DNA of 64,000 bases from Falsibacillus albus. GTDB lineage: Bacteria > Bacillota > Bacilli > Bacillales > DSM-25281. Position 1 is the first letter of the stretch. The number at the start of each line of letters is the position of its first letter. Shown piece by piece: positions 44,902 to 53,324 of this stretch. The notes beneath the pieces are model-generated. The model ran no database searches and was not told where the DNA came from. It saw only the letters and a list, made by a program, of their open reading frames with translations. The stretch lies in contig NZ_RCVZ01000008.1 in NCBI RefSeq assembly GCF_003668575.1, forward strand, positions 62,001-126,000, written 5' to 3'. The position numbers and the translations under genes were made by a program.

Positions 44902-45822
44902 ATGGAGTTGCTTCAAGTAATGAATATTGGAAAGCATTTTAGAAAAAAACAGGAAATGTTTTATGCGGTGAAATCGGTCAACTTGTCAATTGTCCCAGGT
45001 GAGATTTATGCATTCCTTGGTCCAAATGGGGCCGGCAAGACCACTACAATCAAAATGATTGCAGGGCTCGTGCGACCGGATGAAGGGGAAATATTGATCG
45101 ATGGACTTAATATTTCGAATCATAAGAAGCAGCTCAGCCAAATCGGGGCGGTCCTGGAGGGGAGCAGGAATCTGTATTGGAGGATGACACCTCTGGAGAA
45201 TCTATGCTACTTCGCAGGGTTGAAAGGAATGAAGAAAAAGGATGCAATGGCTTATGGAAAAGAGCTGTTAACACTTTTTGACCTGGGGGACAAAATGAAT
45301 GTGACTGTTCAGCGGTTAAGCCGTGGAATGCAGCAAAAGGTTGCCGTCTGTGCCGCGATGATTCATCGACCTAAGCTGCTGTTGTTGGATGAGCCGACAT
45401 TAGGGCTTGATTTCGAAGCTTCTGAGAAGATAAAGGAATTAATTAAACGTATTGCCGATACAGGTGTCAGTATTCTATTGACGACCCATCAACTGGACAT
45501 TGCACAGGAGCTGGCGGACCGCGTCGGCATCATCCGTCAAGGCTCATTGGTGCTGGAGGGGGATACCGATGAGATCCTTCAGAAGTATTCTAGGAATGAG
45601 TATAGCTTCAAGCTTGCGAATCCGCTTCCCCTTACGATTGAAGAACAGTTGATTGATAAAGGAGCTGTCTTCGTGGACAGTCTGTCATTCACAATGGACT
45701 TCAGTCAAAAGGCGGAAATCTACGAAGTCATTCACCTTTTGGCGCCGAATCCTCTTGTGAATATTTCACTTGCGGAAGGAAGCTTGACAGAGGTATTTAA
45801 AGAAATGATATCAGTTCAATAA
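44902..45822 (+). CDS. ABC transporter ATP-binding protein (peptide export)
   Basis: About 306 aa, NatA/CcmA-like. Walker A is FLGPNGAGKTTTIKMI; the Q-loop area is IGAVLEGSRNLYWRMTPLENL; the signature is RLSRGMQQKVAVC; Walker B is LLLLDEPTLGLD; the H-loop is LLTTHQ. A C-terminal domain of about 80 residues follows. It pairs with the ABC-2 permease 15 bp downstream. At the head of a TOMM operon it most likely exports the mature peptide and/or gives self-protection. ATG 44902 is chosen by the AAAGGGG site; TTG 44884 and TTG 44908 are alternatives. Confidence 0.9.
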   Translation: MELLQVMNIGKHFRKKQEMFYAVKSVNLSIVPGEIYAFLGPNGAGKTTTIKMIAGLVRPDEGEILIDGLNISNHKKQLSQIGAVLEGSRNLYWRMTPLENLCYFAGLKGMKKKDAMAYGKELLTLFDLGDKMNVTVQRLSRGMQQKVAVCAAMIHRPKLLLLDEPTLGLDFEASEKIKELIKRIADTGVSILLTTHQLDIAQELADRVGIIRQGSLVLEGDTDEILQKYSRNEYSFKLANPLPLTIEEQLIDKGAVFVDSLSFTMDFSQKAEIYEVIHLLAPNPLVNISLAEGSLTEVFKEMISVQ

Positions 45823-45837
45823 AAAGGAGGGATCAAT

Positions 45838-46614
45838 TTGATCTACACGACTTTTTTATCCGAATTTCGTAAAGAATGGATTGAAATGAAGAGGTATCCC
45901 CTGGAATGGATTAGTTCAATGATTGTATTGATCATCATTTTTTTCGGAATCTTTTTAGGAGCCAGTTACATCAGCGGGCAGCACATTCATGGGAAGAATT
46001 TATCCTATACGATTGTCAGTTTTGCACAATATATTCTTCTGATGGGGCCGATTTACTTAATGGGTCTAGGTATTGTCAGAGAGGCGGAGCATGGGACATT
46101 GGAACAGCTGTTTTTAACCCCTGTCGGTCCGGAAACGATATTGATGATCAGGGCGGTTGTTGCGTTCGTTTATCAAATCATATCGATGTTCATCATCTTG
46201 GAAGTGATTATGCTCCTCACAGGGCAGCATCTTGAACTGAACATCTTTATTGTCCCACCATTGATCACCACCTATTTGACTTCTATCGGCATCGGATACC
46301 TGATCACCAGTGTGGCAATTATATATAAACGTATTTCACAGTTTTTAGATTTGTTTCAATTTGTCCTGCTCTTCTTGGTCATGATTCCTTTTTCAGATTT
46401 TAAAGAACCATTCCAGTGGTTATCCATGATCGTTCCTTATGCAGCATCCAGTGGATGGCTGAGAGATGCGATGGTGCAGGGGGAAGTGAGCAATCATGTC
46501 TTTATCATCTCAGGAAGTTTTATAAATAGTCTGGTTTGGTTTGCGGCAGGAATCATTGTATTGAGGTTTTCTGTCCGATCTGCCAAAAAGAGAGCCTCTT
46601 TGTCCCATTATTAG
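45838..46614 (+). CDS. ABC-2 type transporter permease
   Basis: A 258-aa membrane protein with six hydrophobic helices and the central REAEHGTLEQLFLTPVG segment typical of ABC-2 permeases, the coupling region to the ATPase. It starts at TTG 45838, 8 nt after AAGGAGGG, directly behind the ATPase gene. It is probably the membrane half of the TOMM exporter/immunity transporter. Confidence 0.88.
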   Translation: MIYTTFLSEFRKEWIEMKRYPLEWISSMIVLIIIFFGIFLGASYISGQHIHGKNLSYTIVSFAQYILLMGPIYLMGLGIVREAEHGTLEQLFLTPVGPETILMIRAVVAFVYQIISMFIILEVIMLLTGQHLELNIFIVPPLITTYLTSIGIGYLITSVAIIYKRISQFLDLFQFVLLFLVMIPFSDFKEPFQWLSMIVPYAASSGWLRDAMVQGEVSNHVFIISGSFINSLVWFAAGIIVLRFSVRSAKKRASLSHY

Positions 46615-46708
46615 AAAAGAGTCAGCGGTTTAATTAGCTATGAGACCAGCTTAGAAAAGAACCAAGAAACACAGGAGAAAGAAAAATTAACAATAAAAGG
46701 AGATTCAT

Positions 46709-46957
46709 ATGAAAGTAGAAGTTGATTTCGTAGCAGAAGAAGTGATGGAAATGCTTCAATCTAGGATTGCAGCTGATTTAAAAGTAAAGATTGAGCATGA
46801 GTTAAAGAATGATCTTGCCCTGGATTCTTTGGATATGCTGGACTTGGCCAATGAAGTGGAAACTTCATTCGATGTCATTTTATCCGATGATGCCATCTAC
46901 GAGGTCAAGACGGTTTTGGATTTAATCCAGATGGTTAAATCCGGATTGGAGGAATGA
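46709..46957 (+). CDS. Acyl carrier protein-like protein of the TOMM operon
   Basis: An 82-aa acidic helical protein with the carrier-protein motif LALDSLDMLDLANEVE (Ser40 in Asp-Ser-Leu, the phosphopantetheine site) and a helix IV pattern VKTVLDLIQMVKSGLEE. GGAG sits 9 nt before ATG. The stop overlaps an ATG of the next gene. An ACP is unusual in a thiazole/oxazole peptide operon. It becomes meaningful because a BtrH-like acyltransferase, whose namesake takes its acyl group from an ACP, is encoded 3.6 kb downstream in the same cluster. The loading enzyme is not in the window. Confidence 0.85.
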   Translation: MKVEVDFVAEEVMEMLQSRIAADLKVKIEHELKNDLALDSLDMLDLANEVETSFDVILSDDAIYEVKTVLDLIQMVKSGLEE

Positions 46958-46959
46958 AC

Positions 46960-47949
46960 GTGTGGAGACCGATGCTTAAGCCATATTTGAAAATTTATAA
47001 AGACGGAAACGATGACAAGCTGATTGTGTATGGGCACGCTGAGCAAATATGGGAAATAGAGGGTGCTTCTGTTGTGGATTTGGTCGACCTGCTCCCTCAT
47101 ATTAATGGCATAAATACGATGGAACAAGCAGCCGAGGCGGCTGGAAAGGCACCTGAATTAGTAGAAGAAATCATTTATTATCTGAAAGATCAGGGGATGC
47201 TATGGAATCAAGAAGCAGATTGTGCATTCGAAGATCTGGAAATGTCATTAAACGGACATGAAATATTTTTATCAAGATACCTCGACCTACGTCAGGTGAA
47301 ATCCCTTCAGGAAGTGAAAATAGCCATTGTCGAAAAATGCCCTCAATGGAAATATGATTTGATCGAAGGATTGAAAAAAATTGGAGTTAAGAATATCCAA
47401 GAGTTCGACGACATCACTTCCATTACAGGAACCTATCACTTGGCAGTCATCATGGATTCGGGGTTAAATGGGCAGTTATTCATAGAAGCGGAAGAAAGAT
47501 TCAAAGAAAGTGGGACGCCTTGGATGAAAATTTCTGTCTTCAATGAGGAAATCGGGGTTGGGCCGATCTTTATACCGGATGCTACTGCGTGCTATAAGTG
47601 CTATAAACAACGTTTTTTAAGCAACAGGAAGAATCCGGAATATGCAGTCAGATTATTTAACGATTCGGTGAAATCCAGGGTGGATCCCATCGCCAATTCT
47701 TATGGGGGAGCAGGACAGTTGATTGGCGGCTACGGATCATTGGAAATCTTGAAATTCTTTACTGGTCTGCCTTGTCAAATTGTCGGAGCGGAATATTCAT
47801 TAAATGTAATGTCCCTGGAGTGTACCTTATCTCCTGTATGGAAGGTGCCATACTGTACTTCCTGCGTCAGCAGTACGGATAAGGAACCTAAATATATTAT
47901 GGAAAATTCCTTTGACCTGGCAATGAAAGGGGACTTTCTAGTTGATTGA
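46960..47949 (+). CDS. TOMM cyclodehydratase partner protein (E1-like, leader-peptide-binding)
   Basis: About 329 aa. Residues 1 to about 90 are the RRE-like winged helix (MLKPYLKIYKDG, WEIEGASVVDLVDLLPHINGINT), which binds the leader of the precursor. The rest is an E1-like scaffold with zinc-binding pairs CYKC and CTSC and the typical GAGQLIGGYGSLEILKFFTG segment. It delivers precursor peptides to the YcaO protein encoded next, with which it overlaps by 8 nt. GTG 46960 is preferred: GGAGG at 46948-46952 lies 7 nt upstream, too close to the overlapping ATG 46954. Confidence 0.87.
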   Translation: MWRPMLKPYLKIYKDGNDDKLIVYGHAEQIWEIEGASVVDLVDLLPHINGINTMEQAAEAAGKAPELVEEIIYYLKDQGMLWNQEADCAFEDLEMSLNGHEIFLSRYLDLRQVKSLQEVKIAIVEKCPQWKYDLIEGLKKIGVKNIQEFDDITSITGTYHLAVIMDSGLNGQLFIEAEERFKESGTPWMKISVFNEEIGVGPIFIPDATACYKCYKQRFLSNRKNPEYAVRLFNDSVKSRVDPIANSYGGAGQLIGGYGSLEILKFFTGLPCQIVGAEYSLNVMSLECTLSPVWKVPYCTSCVSSTDKEPKYIMENSFDLAMKGDFLVD

Positions 47950-49228
47950 ATTAGAGATGAGGGAACAATCGGAGATGGGGAAGATGCAGAGGCTTGTTGA
48001 TGGCAAACTGGGGATTATTAGTGAATTGGAACTGCTTCCGAATTATCATGATCTGCCGCAGATTTACCGAGTAAGAGCCTATAGAAATCCCCTTATCGAT
48101 CGAAATGGCCGTGAAATTTCTCCTGCTGTTTCTGAAGGCTTTGGATTTAAAGAGGAGCTGCTGCCAGCAAAGATGGCAGCCGTAGGTGAAGTTATTGAAA
48201 GGTATTGCTCCACTTTTTATAAGAACCACGACATGGTTGTGAGTAGTTATCGGAATATAACCTCAGAGGCGATCAGTCCAGAAAGGATTGCTAGATTCTC
48301 GGATAGTCAGTATCAAAGGGAAGGATTTGTGTTTGAAAATGTGAATGAAGATACTGTCATCCCATGGGTCAGAGGAAAATCCTTGGTTGACAAGCGGTCC
48401 ATTTGGGTCCCTGCCGATTTAGTTTTTTTGGTGCAGAATGAGCATTCCCATCCAATCAGGGATTACACATCAAATGGGCTTGCCTGTGGATCTTCATACT
48501 GGCAGGCGGTGTATGCCTCCCTTTGTGAATTGATTGAACGTGACGCATTTTTCCTGACATGGTTGCTGAGGCTCCCTGCTCCGAGGATCAAGTACACGAG
48601 TCTAAGGGGCAAGTCGATTCACAAGCTTTTAAAGGTTTATCAAGAGCATGGCTATCGAATCGTCATTAACGAATTGACGACAAACCTGAATGTACCGACC
48701 TATCTTGCAACCGCAATATCTGAAACAAAATGGCCGCGTGTAGCCGTGGCTGCGAAGACGTCTTTGAATGCGGAAAAGGCAATCAAGGGGGCACTTGAAG
48801 AGTTGGCGGGTGTTATTTCGGGTTTAAGGGATGACCGGGATAGAAGGCCTGAATTCAATCCCGATTATTTAGGATCACATGCTTTTTATTATGCAGATGG
48901 GGAACGGACAGAGTTATTGAATTTTTATTTGGAATCAGAGGAAATCGATCTTGCAGTAAATGAGTTTGGGCACTTGACCGGCCATGAAGCCGTGGAAATG
49001 ATCCGGCGGGAATTCAATAAGGCGCAGATTGATGTGGCTATAGTCGACTTGACCACGGCAGACATCAGGGAAGCGGGCTTATCCGTTACACGCGCCATTG
49101 CACCGGAACTGCAATCCCTCTACATAGGGCAACCTTATTTGCAAAGTCGACGGCTTTGGGATTTGGCTGCTAAGTACGGGATCAGGAAAGTAGAAGATCT
49201 TAATCTCGAGATCCATCCATTTTCTTAA
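47942..49228 (+). CDS. YcaO-family cyclodehydratase
   Basis: A 428-aa YcaO enzyme that uses ATP to cyclise Cys/Ser/Thr of the precursor to azolines. Motifs are AAVGEVIERYCSTFY, SNGLACGSSYWQAVYASLCELIERDAFFLTWL (ATP/Mg-binding glutamates) and RVAVAAKTSLNAEKAIKGALEELAG. The C-terminus ends LNLEIHPFS without the PxPxP tail of many azole-forming members. It overlaps the E1-like gene. The start could be TTG 47942 or the in-frame ATGs at 47957, 47975 or 47984, the last preceded by GGGG; the N-terminal dozen residues are uncertain. Confidence 0.92.
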   Translation: MIELEMREQSEMGKMQRLVDGKLGIISELELLPNYHDLPQIYRVRAYRNPLIDRNGREISPAVSEGFGFKEELLPAKMAAVGEVIERYCSTFYKNHDMVVSSYRNITSEAISPERIARFSDSQYQREGFVFENVNEDTVIPWVRGKSLVDKRSIWVPADLVFLVQNEHSHPIRDYTSNGLACGSSYWQAVYASLCELIERDAFFLTWLLRLPAPRIKYTSLRGKSIHKLLKVYQEHGYRIVINELTTNLNVPTYLATAISETKWPRVAVAAKTSLNAEKAIKGALEELAGVISGLRDDRDRRPEFNPDYLGSHAFYYADGERTELLNFYLESEEIDLAVNEFGHLTGHEAVEMIRREFNKAQIDVAIVDLTTADIREAGLSVTRAIAPELQSLYIGQPYLQSRRLWDLAAKYGIRKVEDLNLEIHPFS

Positions 49229-49252
49229 TCGAGATAAGAGAGGTGAATAGAT

Positions 49253-49999
49253 TTGAAGCTTACTAATAGCAAACTTGTGAAAAAACAAGCTGATTTGCAC
49301 CAGTGGTACCATCAAAACAGTAAAATAACGGGTGCGGATCAATACAGAGGATTGAGCGAATTCTCCATCGTTCCACCCCAGAAAGACTACCGTTTTGCTG
49401 AACAATTGAATTTGGATTTTCCGGAAGAATGTAGTGATATTTCCTTGCTGGATAGTATGCTGCAACGAAGAAGTGTAAGAAAATTCAGCGGCGAACCTGT
49501 TGGTTTGAGTGCTCTTTCCACACTTCTGTACTACTCACATGGTGTAAAAAACCGAATTGGAAGCTTGCACTCAAGGTCATATGCTTCTGCTGGCGGCAGG
49601 TATAGCTCGGAAGTGTATATTCTCGTGAAGAATGTAGAGGGCATGAAACCAGGTGTGTACCATTATGATGGTGTTCAACACAAGTTGGATGTCATTCATC
49701 ATAACCCAGTGAATGATTCATTTTTAATCAATGAACAAGAGATGGGAAATTATTCTTTCTTGATTTGCATCGGCTCTTATTTCGATGGAATGACTCAGAA
49801 ATATGGAGAGAGGGGATATCGGTATTGTTTGTTCGATGTAGGACAGATCTGCCAGAATGTATATTTGCTGTCTACTGCCTTAGAAATAGGGTGTTGTGCA
49901 ATCGGGGGATTCTATGATGATGAATTGAATCGGGCATTGGGGTTGGATGGACATAAGGAAAGTTCCATTCTTGTCATGGCTGTCGGTAGGCAAGGATGA
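49253..49999 (+). CDS. SagB-type FMN dehydrogenase (azoline oxidase)
   Basis: A 248-aa nitroreductase-fold protein that would oxidise azolines made by YcaO to azoles, using FMN. It shows the family N-terminal motif LDSMLQRRSVRKFSGEPV, LLYYSHGVKN, the Y-S-x-E-V-Y segment after GGRYSS, GVYHYD, and near the C-terminus GQICQNVYLLSTALEIGCCAIGGFYDDEL. TTG 49253 has AGAGGTG 7 nt upstream. Its presence predicts thiazoles, not only thiazolines, in the product. Confidence 0.9.
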   Translation: MKLTNSKLVKKQADLHQWYHQNSKITGADQYRGLSEFSIVPPQKDYRFAEQLNLDFPEECSDISLLDSMLQRRSVRKFSGEPVGLSALSTLLYYSHGVKNRIGSLHSRSYASAGGRYSSEVYILVKNVEGMKPGVYHYDGVQHKLDVIHHNPVNDSFLINEQEMGNYSFLICIGSYFDGMTQKYGERGYRYCLFDVGQICQNVYLLSTALEIGCCAIGGFYDDELNRALGLDGHKESSILVMAVGRQG

Positions 50000-50029
50000 C
50001 AGATTGGATCATTAAAGGAGGTGATCAAA

Positions 50030-50119
50030 ATGAAATTGGAAATTAAAGAAGTAAAGCCACAAGTGAAGACACAACAAGCCGGTGTTTATGTTTGCTGTAC
50101 AACAAAAATCCAGAAATAA
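50030..50119 (+). CDS. TOMM precursor peptide 1 (29 aa)
   Basis: A 29-codon ORF beginning MKLEIKEVKPQVK and ending AGVYVCCTTKIQK. AAAGGAGGTGATC is a very strong ribosome site just upstream, and the ORF lies 30 bp after the dehydrogenase gene. It shares length and pattern with two following ORFs: M-x-L-x-I-K-x-V-K at positions 1-9, Ala17-Gly18, Cys22-Cys23, Thr25, Lys29. The N-terminal part would be the leader read by the RRE, and the C-C-T-T core the cyclisation site. Precursor identity is inferred from context, conservation and size. Confidence 0.82.
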   Translation: MKLEIKEVKPQVKTQQAGVYVCCTTKIQK

Positions 50120-50146
50120 TATATGGGTTGAAAAGGAGGTGGCAGC

Positions 50147-50236
50147 ATGCAATTGAGAATTAAAGAAGTGAAGACTCAAAAGAGAATTCAAAAAGCAGGC
50201 ATCAAGCTGTGCTGTTCAACAATGGTAAAGAAATAA
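50147..50236 (+). CDS. TOMM precursor peptide 2 (29 aa)
   Basis: Begins MQLRIKEVKTQKR and ends AGIKLCCSTMVKK. AAAAGGAGGT precedes the ATG by 7 nt. It has the same 29-residue frame as its neighbours, with invariant Ala17-Gly18, Cys22-Cys23 and Thr25. Here the core is C-C-S-T, so up to four cyclisable residues are adjacent. Confidence 0.82.
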   Translation: MQLRIKEVKTQKRIQKAGIKLCCSTMVKK

Positions 50237-50273
50237 AATAAATACAGTTTAATAGGAAAAGGAGGTGAGCAGA

Positions 50274-50363
50274 ATGCAATTGAAAATCAAACAAGTGAAG
50301 GAAACTAAAGCTGTAAAAAAAGCTGGCGTTTGGCTATGCTGCGATACACAAATCACTAAATAA
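50274..50363 (+). CDS. TOMM precursor peptide 3 (29 aa)
   Basis: Begins MQLKIKQVKETKA and ends AGVWLCCDTQITK. AAAAGGAGGTGAG precedes the ATG. The invariant positions match peptides 1 and 2, but Asp replaces the residue after Cys-Cys, leaving C-C-D-T. A hairpin terminator lies 45 bp downstream, so all three precursors may be made in excess over the downstream genes. Confidence 0.82.
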   Translation: MQLKIKQVKETKAVKKAGVWLCCDTQITK

Positions 50364-50408
50364 TATAAATTCCCTCAAAGTATTTTAATTAATATAGTCA
50401 CACATTCA

Positions 50409-50442
50409 ACATGGCTGTTTCATGACGACAGCCATGTTTTTC
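50409..50442 (+). terminator. Terminator/attenuator after the precursor genes
   Basis: A perfect 10-bp stem ACATGGCTGT / ACAGCCATGT (50409-50418, 50428-50437), then TTTTTC. It lies between precursor 3 and the BtrH-like gene; partial read-through would set lower expression of the last two genes. Confidence 0.68.
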
Positions 50443-50612
50443 ATACACATAAGGCTGTTTTCGTAAAGAATATTGTTAAAATCCTAATGCCGATTTTAAC
50501 GTAAAAATAGCTATTTTGAGGTTGAAACTTTGTATAAACAACCCTACCTTATGAGCTAAAGCAACAATGTATGAGAAAAGAGCCAAACATAAAGAGAAAA
50601 GGAGTGGAAAAC

Positions 50613-51605
50613 ATGACCAGGATTCTAATGGATTTTCCAAATCGACCGGGAATGCATTGTGCCTCAAAATCACTCAGGGATATAGGGGAATTTTATGGCC
50701 ATGATTTATCAGAGGCAGAGATATTCGGGTTATCAAGTGGACTTGGAGCGGTATATATTAATTTATCTGAACCGATTGCGATTCGTCTCTTTGGGGGCAG
50801 GATACTCGATTTGGAAAGCGGGTTCTTCAAAAATATGGACATTCCGTTTAAATGGCGTTTTGGCCCAGTCTTCAGGTGGAATGAAATACGTTCTTATATC
50901 GATCGGAATATCCCGGTTATCGTTATAGCTGATTTGAAATATCTGGACTACTATCAAACCAATTCCCTGTTTGGCGGGCATTCCATGGTGATTATTGGTT
51001 ATGATGACGTCTCGGAGGAAGTTTTCTTGGTGGACGTGAACCAACCGGACATACAACGGTTAAAATTAAGCAGCTTGAAGCGGGCGATGTCTTCATACGC
51101 TCCAGGATTCCCTTTTAAAACGAATCAATGGGCCCCGGTTGAACAGTTGCCATTACTACAAAACGCAAGCATGTATGCAAAAGCCATCGAACAGAATGCG
51201 TATCATCTGTTGAAAGATTGCAGGGAAACATTTGAAGCGTTTGCAGATGATATTCGAAAGTGGAATAGAATTGAGACGTGGAAATATTTCTCGATCACCC
51301 TATATGAAATGATCGAAAGGCGCGGCTCTGGAGGGGCGGCATTCAGGAATCTATATATAGACTTTTTAAGAACTTGGCATCGGAAATATGGAGATGATTA
51401 TTCTGGATGTGAAGATGTGATCAGCGGGTTTCAAGCCAGTATCGATGGATGGAATGAATTCTCTTCTATTTTGCTTCAAGCAGCGAGAAGGGGAACTTCC
51501 TTTAAATTGAACCAAGCTGCAGACCGCTTACATGATATTTATGAGAAAGAGGAAGCTTGTTTTGTGCAATTGAAAGAACTGTTGAAAGCTCCAGCTGTGG
51601 GTTAA
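50613..51605 (+). CDS. BtrH-like (BtrH_N/DUF4872) acyltransferase-type protein
   Basis: About 330 aa. The N-terminal half matches the BtrH N-terminal family, a papain-like fold: Cys16 in RPGMHCASKSLRDIGEFYG, then LSEAEIFGLSSGLGAVYI, His123 in GGHSMVIIGYDD and Asp141 in VFLVDVNQP form a plausible triad. BtrH in butirosin synthesis moves an acyl group from an acyl carrier protein to an amine. The ACP of this cluster makes an analogous transfer to the modified peptide plausible. Peptidase activity (leader removal) is the alternative. ATG 50613 follows AAGGAGTGG; the ATG at 50571 has no ribosome site. Confidence 0.78.
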   Translation: MTRILMDFPNRPGMHCASKSLRDIGEFYGHDLSEAEIFGLSSGLGAVYINLSEPIAIRLFGGRILDLESGFFKNMDIPFKWRFGPVFRWNEIRSYIDRNIPVIVIADLKYLDYYQTNSLFGGHSMVIIGYDDVSEEVFLVDVNQPDIQRLKLSSLKRAMSSYAPGFPFKTNQWAPVEQLPLLQNASMYAKAIEQNAYHLLKDCRETFEAFADDIRKWNRIETWKYFSITLYEMIERRGSGGAAFRNLYIDFLRTWHRKYGDDYSGCEDVISGFQASIDGWNEFSSILLQAARRGTSFKLNQAADRLHDIYEKEEACFVQLKELLKAPAVG

Positions 51606-51621
51606 GGGAGTGGAAGCAAAA

Positions 51622-52122
51622 TTGGTACATATCATATTTTTGATGTTTTTCTTTCTATTGAAATGTTCAGTGACAGTCATTGTCGCTAGTCTTCTTATAT
51701 TCCTCCATGAGCTTGGCCATGGATTGACAGCGAAAGCAGTGGGTTGGGAGTTGAAAGAAATTCAAATCGGGAGTGGCAAGACTAAAACTTTCATTGATAC
51801 TGGAGATTTCCAACTGAATATAGGTATCTGGTTCTTCGTATCAGGATGGTGCATATGGGAAGAGCCGATTGGCGATGAGCATGCCATCAAAAGAATCTTG
51901 GTCCTGTTAGGGGGGCCGATAGTCACAATCCTCCTTACGCTAGGATTGATGATTGGCGTTGCCAAGATAACCATACTGGATGATTGGCCATGGCTAATCA
52001 CGATAGGTATTCTCAGCGTCCAATGCTTCTTTTCACTAATTCCAATGAAGTATCCTGGGACAGATCTCGATAGCGACGGAAAACAAATCTATCAGAATAT
52101 TATCCATGTATTTAAAAATTGA
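51622..52122 (+). CDS. M50-like intramembrane metalloprotease
   Basis: About 166 aa with four hydrophobic helices. The zinc motif HELGH lies in LLIFLHELGHGLTAKAVG, and a later DLDSDGKQIYQ could give the third ligand as in site-2 proteases. It is small for the family and lacks a PDZ domain. As the last gene of the TOMM cluster it may remove the leader, act in immunity, or release a signal. TTG 51622 is preferred to GTG 51610 because the AAGGGAG site would overlap the latter. Confidence 0.72.
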   Translation: MVHIIFLMFFFLLKCSVTVIVASLLIFLHELGHGLTAKAVGWELKEIQIGSGKTKTFIDTGDFQLNIGIWFFVSGWCIWEEPIGDEHAIKRILVLLGGPIVTILLTLGLMIGVAKITILDDWPWLITIGILSVQCFFSLIPMKYPGTDLDSDGKQIYQNIIHVFKN

Positions 52123-52127
52123 TGGTA

Positions 52128-52168
52128 AAGGCGACACAGTTAGATAAAAACTGTCGCCTTATTATTTT
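52128..52168. terminator. Terminator of the TOMM operon
   Basis: AAGGCGACA (52128-52136) pairs with TGTCGCCTT (52152-52160), followed by ATTATTTTG. It could also serve the converging regulator gene. Confidence 0.65.
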
Positions 52169-52235
52169 GGACCACCAGAAAACATGATGGAATTCGCATG
52201 GAATTTAGTGCAAGGTCAGTTTTAAATCAAAAGCC

Positions 52236-53126
52236 TCAAGGAGTGGTAATTTCATGAATGTCTTTAAATACATCGTAAAGAATATTTTTTGATTGTTCAT
52301 CATTCAAAATGTTGAAAACCTGTTCAGCTAAAATGTAATATTCTTTGACACGTATAAAATTTTTAGATTTTTGATAGTTTAATGCTATTTGGAAGTATAG
52401 TTCGCCCAGTAAGTACATAAAATGATGCTTCTTATTTAAAATGATTCCTTTTTTGGCAAATTGATTTGATTTTTCATATTCTTTATTCTTCGTAAGGATC
52501 CTGGAATAATTATAATAAATCCTGATTGGGATTTTATTATCACTAATTCTAAGGATCAGTGACAATCCATGGATGATTTCTTCAAATATTTCTATAGAAG
52601 CAAGAATATCTTTCTCCGCCACGATTATGGCCTTGCTCAATAATATTTCCAATTCCCTTTCAGAATAGTTGTTTTTAGTCGTATATTCCATTCCCAAAGC
52701 TTCATCCATAAGTGATAGTGCTTTATCCCTGTCCTCGCCTAAATGAAATTCACAGATTCCTTCATGCCATTTAAAAAATTGTTGTACATGCATACTCGAA
52801 GAAAACAATGGATTATACTTTTCATTTTTAATTAATGATCTTACTTGAGTATAATTCCTTTTGCTAACCTCAGAACGTATATTTTCCATCGTTATTTGTA
52901 TGTAATCATCTCGTTGAGACTCATAATATTCGAAGAAAAAGTTAATGTTTACGCCTAGTCTGCGTGATAGTTTAAAAAGAATATCTGCTGAAATATTTTT
53001 ATCTCCTTTTTCTACCAAGCTGATATATGCTTGGGAACAAACCCCTTCACATAAACTCTTTTGTGAAATATTTAAGTATTCTCTTAAGTTTTTAATCTTA
53101 AATCCTATAGATTCACTAATAAGCAA
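52236..53126 (-). CDS. RNPP (PlcR-like) quorum-sensing transcription regulator 1
   Basis: About 296 aa. An N-terminal XRE helix-turn-helix (IGFKIKNLREYLNISQKSLCEGVCSQAYISLVEKGD) is followed by TPR-type helical repeats to the end, the PlcR/NprR layout in which the TPR groove binds a re-imported peptide. FKWHEGICEFHLGEDRDKALSLMDEAL and YLLGELYFQIALNYQ are TPR-like. TTG 53126 is 8 nt from GGAG, while ATG 53132 is only 2 nt away. A 49-aa secreted peptide is encoded divergently 198 bp upstream. The regulator ends against the TOMM operon and may control it. Confidence 0.85.
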   Translation of the reverse strand: MLISESIGFKIKNLREYLNISQKSLCEGVCSQAYISLVEKGDKNISADILFKLSRRLGVNINFFFEYYESQRDDYIQITMENIRSEVSKRNYTQVRSLIKNEKYNPLFSSSMHVQQFFKWHEGICEFHLGEDRDKALSLMDEALGMEYTTKNNYSERELEILLSKAIIVAEKDILASIEIFEEIIHGLSLILRISDNKIPIRIYYNYSRILTKNKEYEKSNQFAKKGIILNKKHHFMYLLGELYFQIALNYQKSKNFIRVKEYYILAEQVFNILNDEQSKNILYDVFKDIHEITTP

Positions 53127-53324
53127 TGACATCACTCCATTATTAAATAGTTCAAATGTAATGGTATAATATAACTATGTTTATGGATATGTAAGGATAT
53201 TGTCCTTTTATTATAAATTAACTGCAATCATTTTAGAATATCAATACATAGTCAAAAAACATGAAAGTTAAATAATTGATAATCTACTATTAACAATAAT
53301 TTAATAAAGGGGAATGATATTATT

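Noticed and set aside
50030..50363. Three short tandem peptides read as a repeat array or CRISPR-like element
   Set aside because: Spacing and sequence vary, each unit has its own ribosome site, start and stop, and conservation follows codons and not bases.
53136..53324. PlcR-box (TATG...CATA palindrome) in the divergent region of RNPP pair 1
   Set aside because: Only unpaired half-motifs such as CTATG and CATAG are present; no full box could be assembled.
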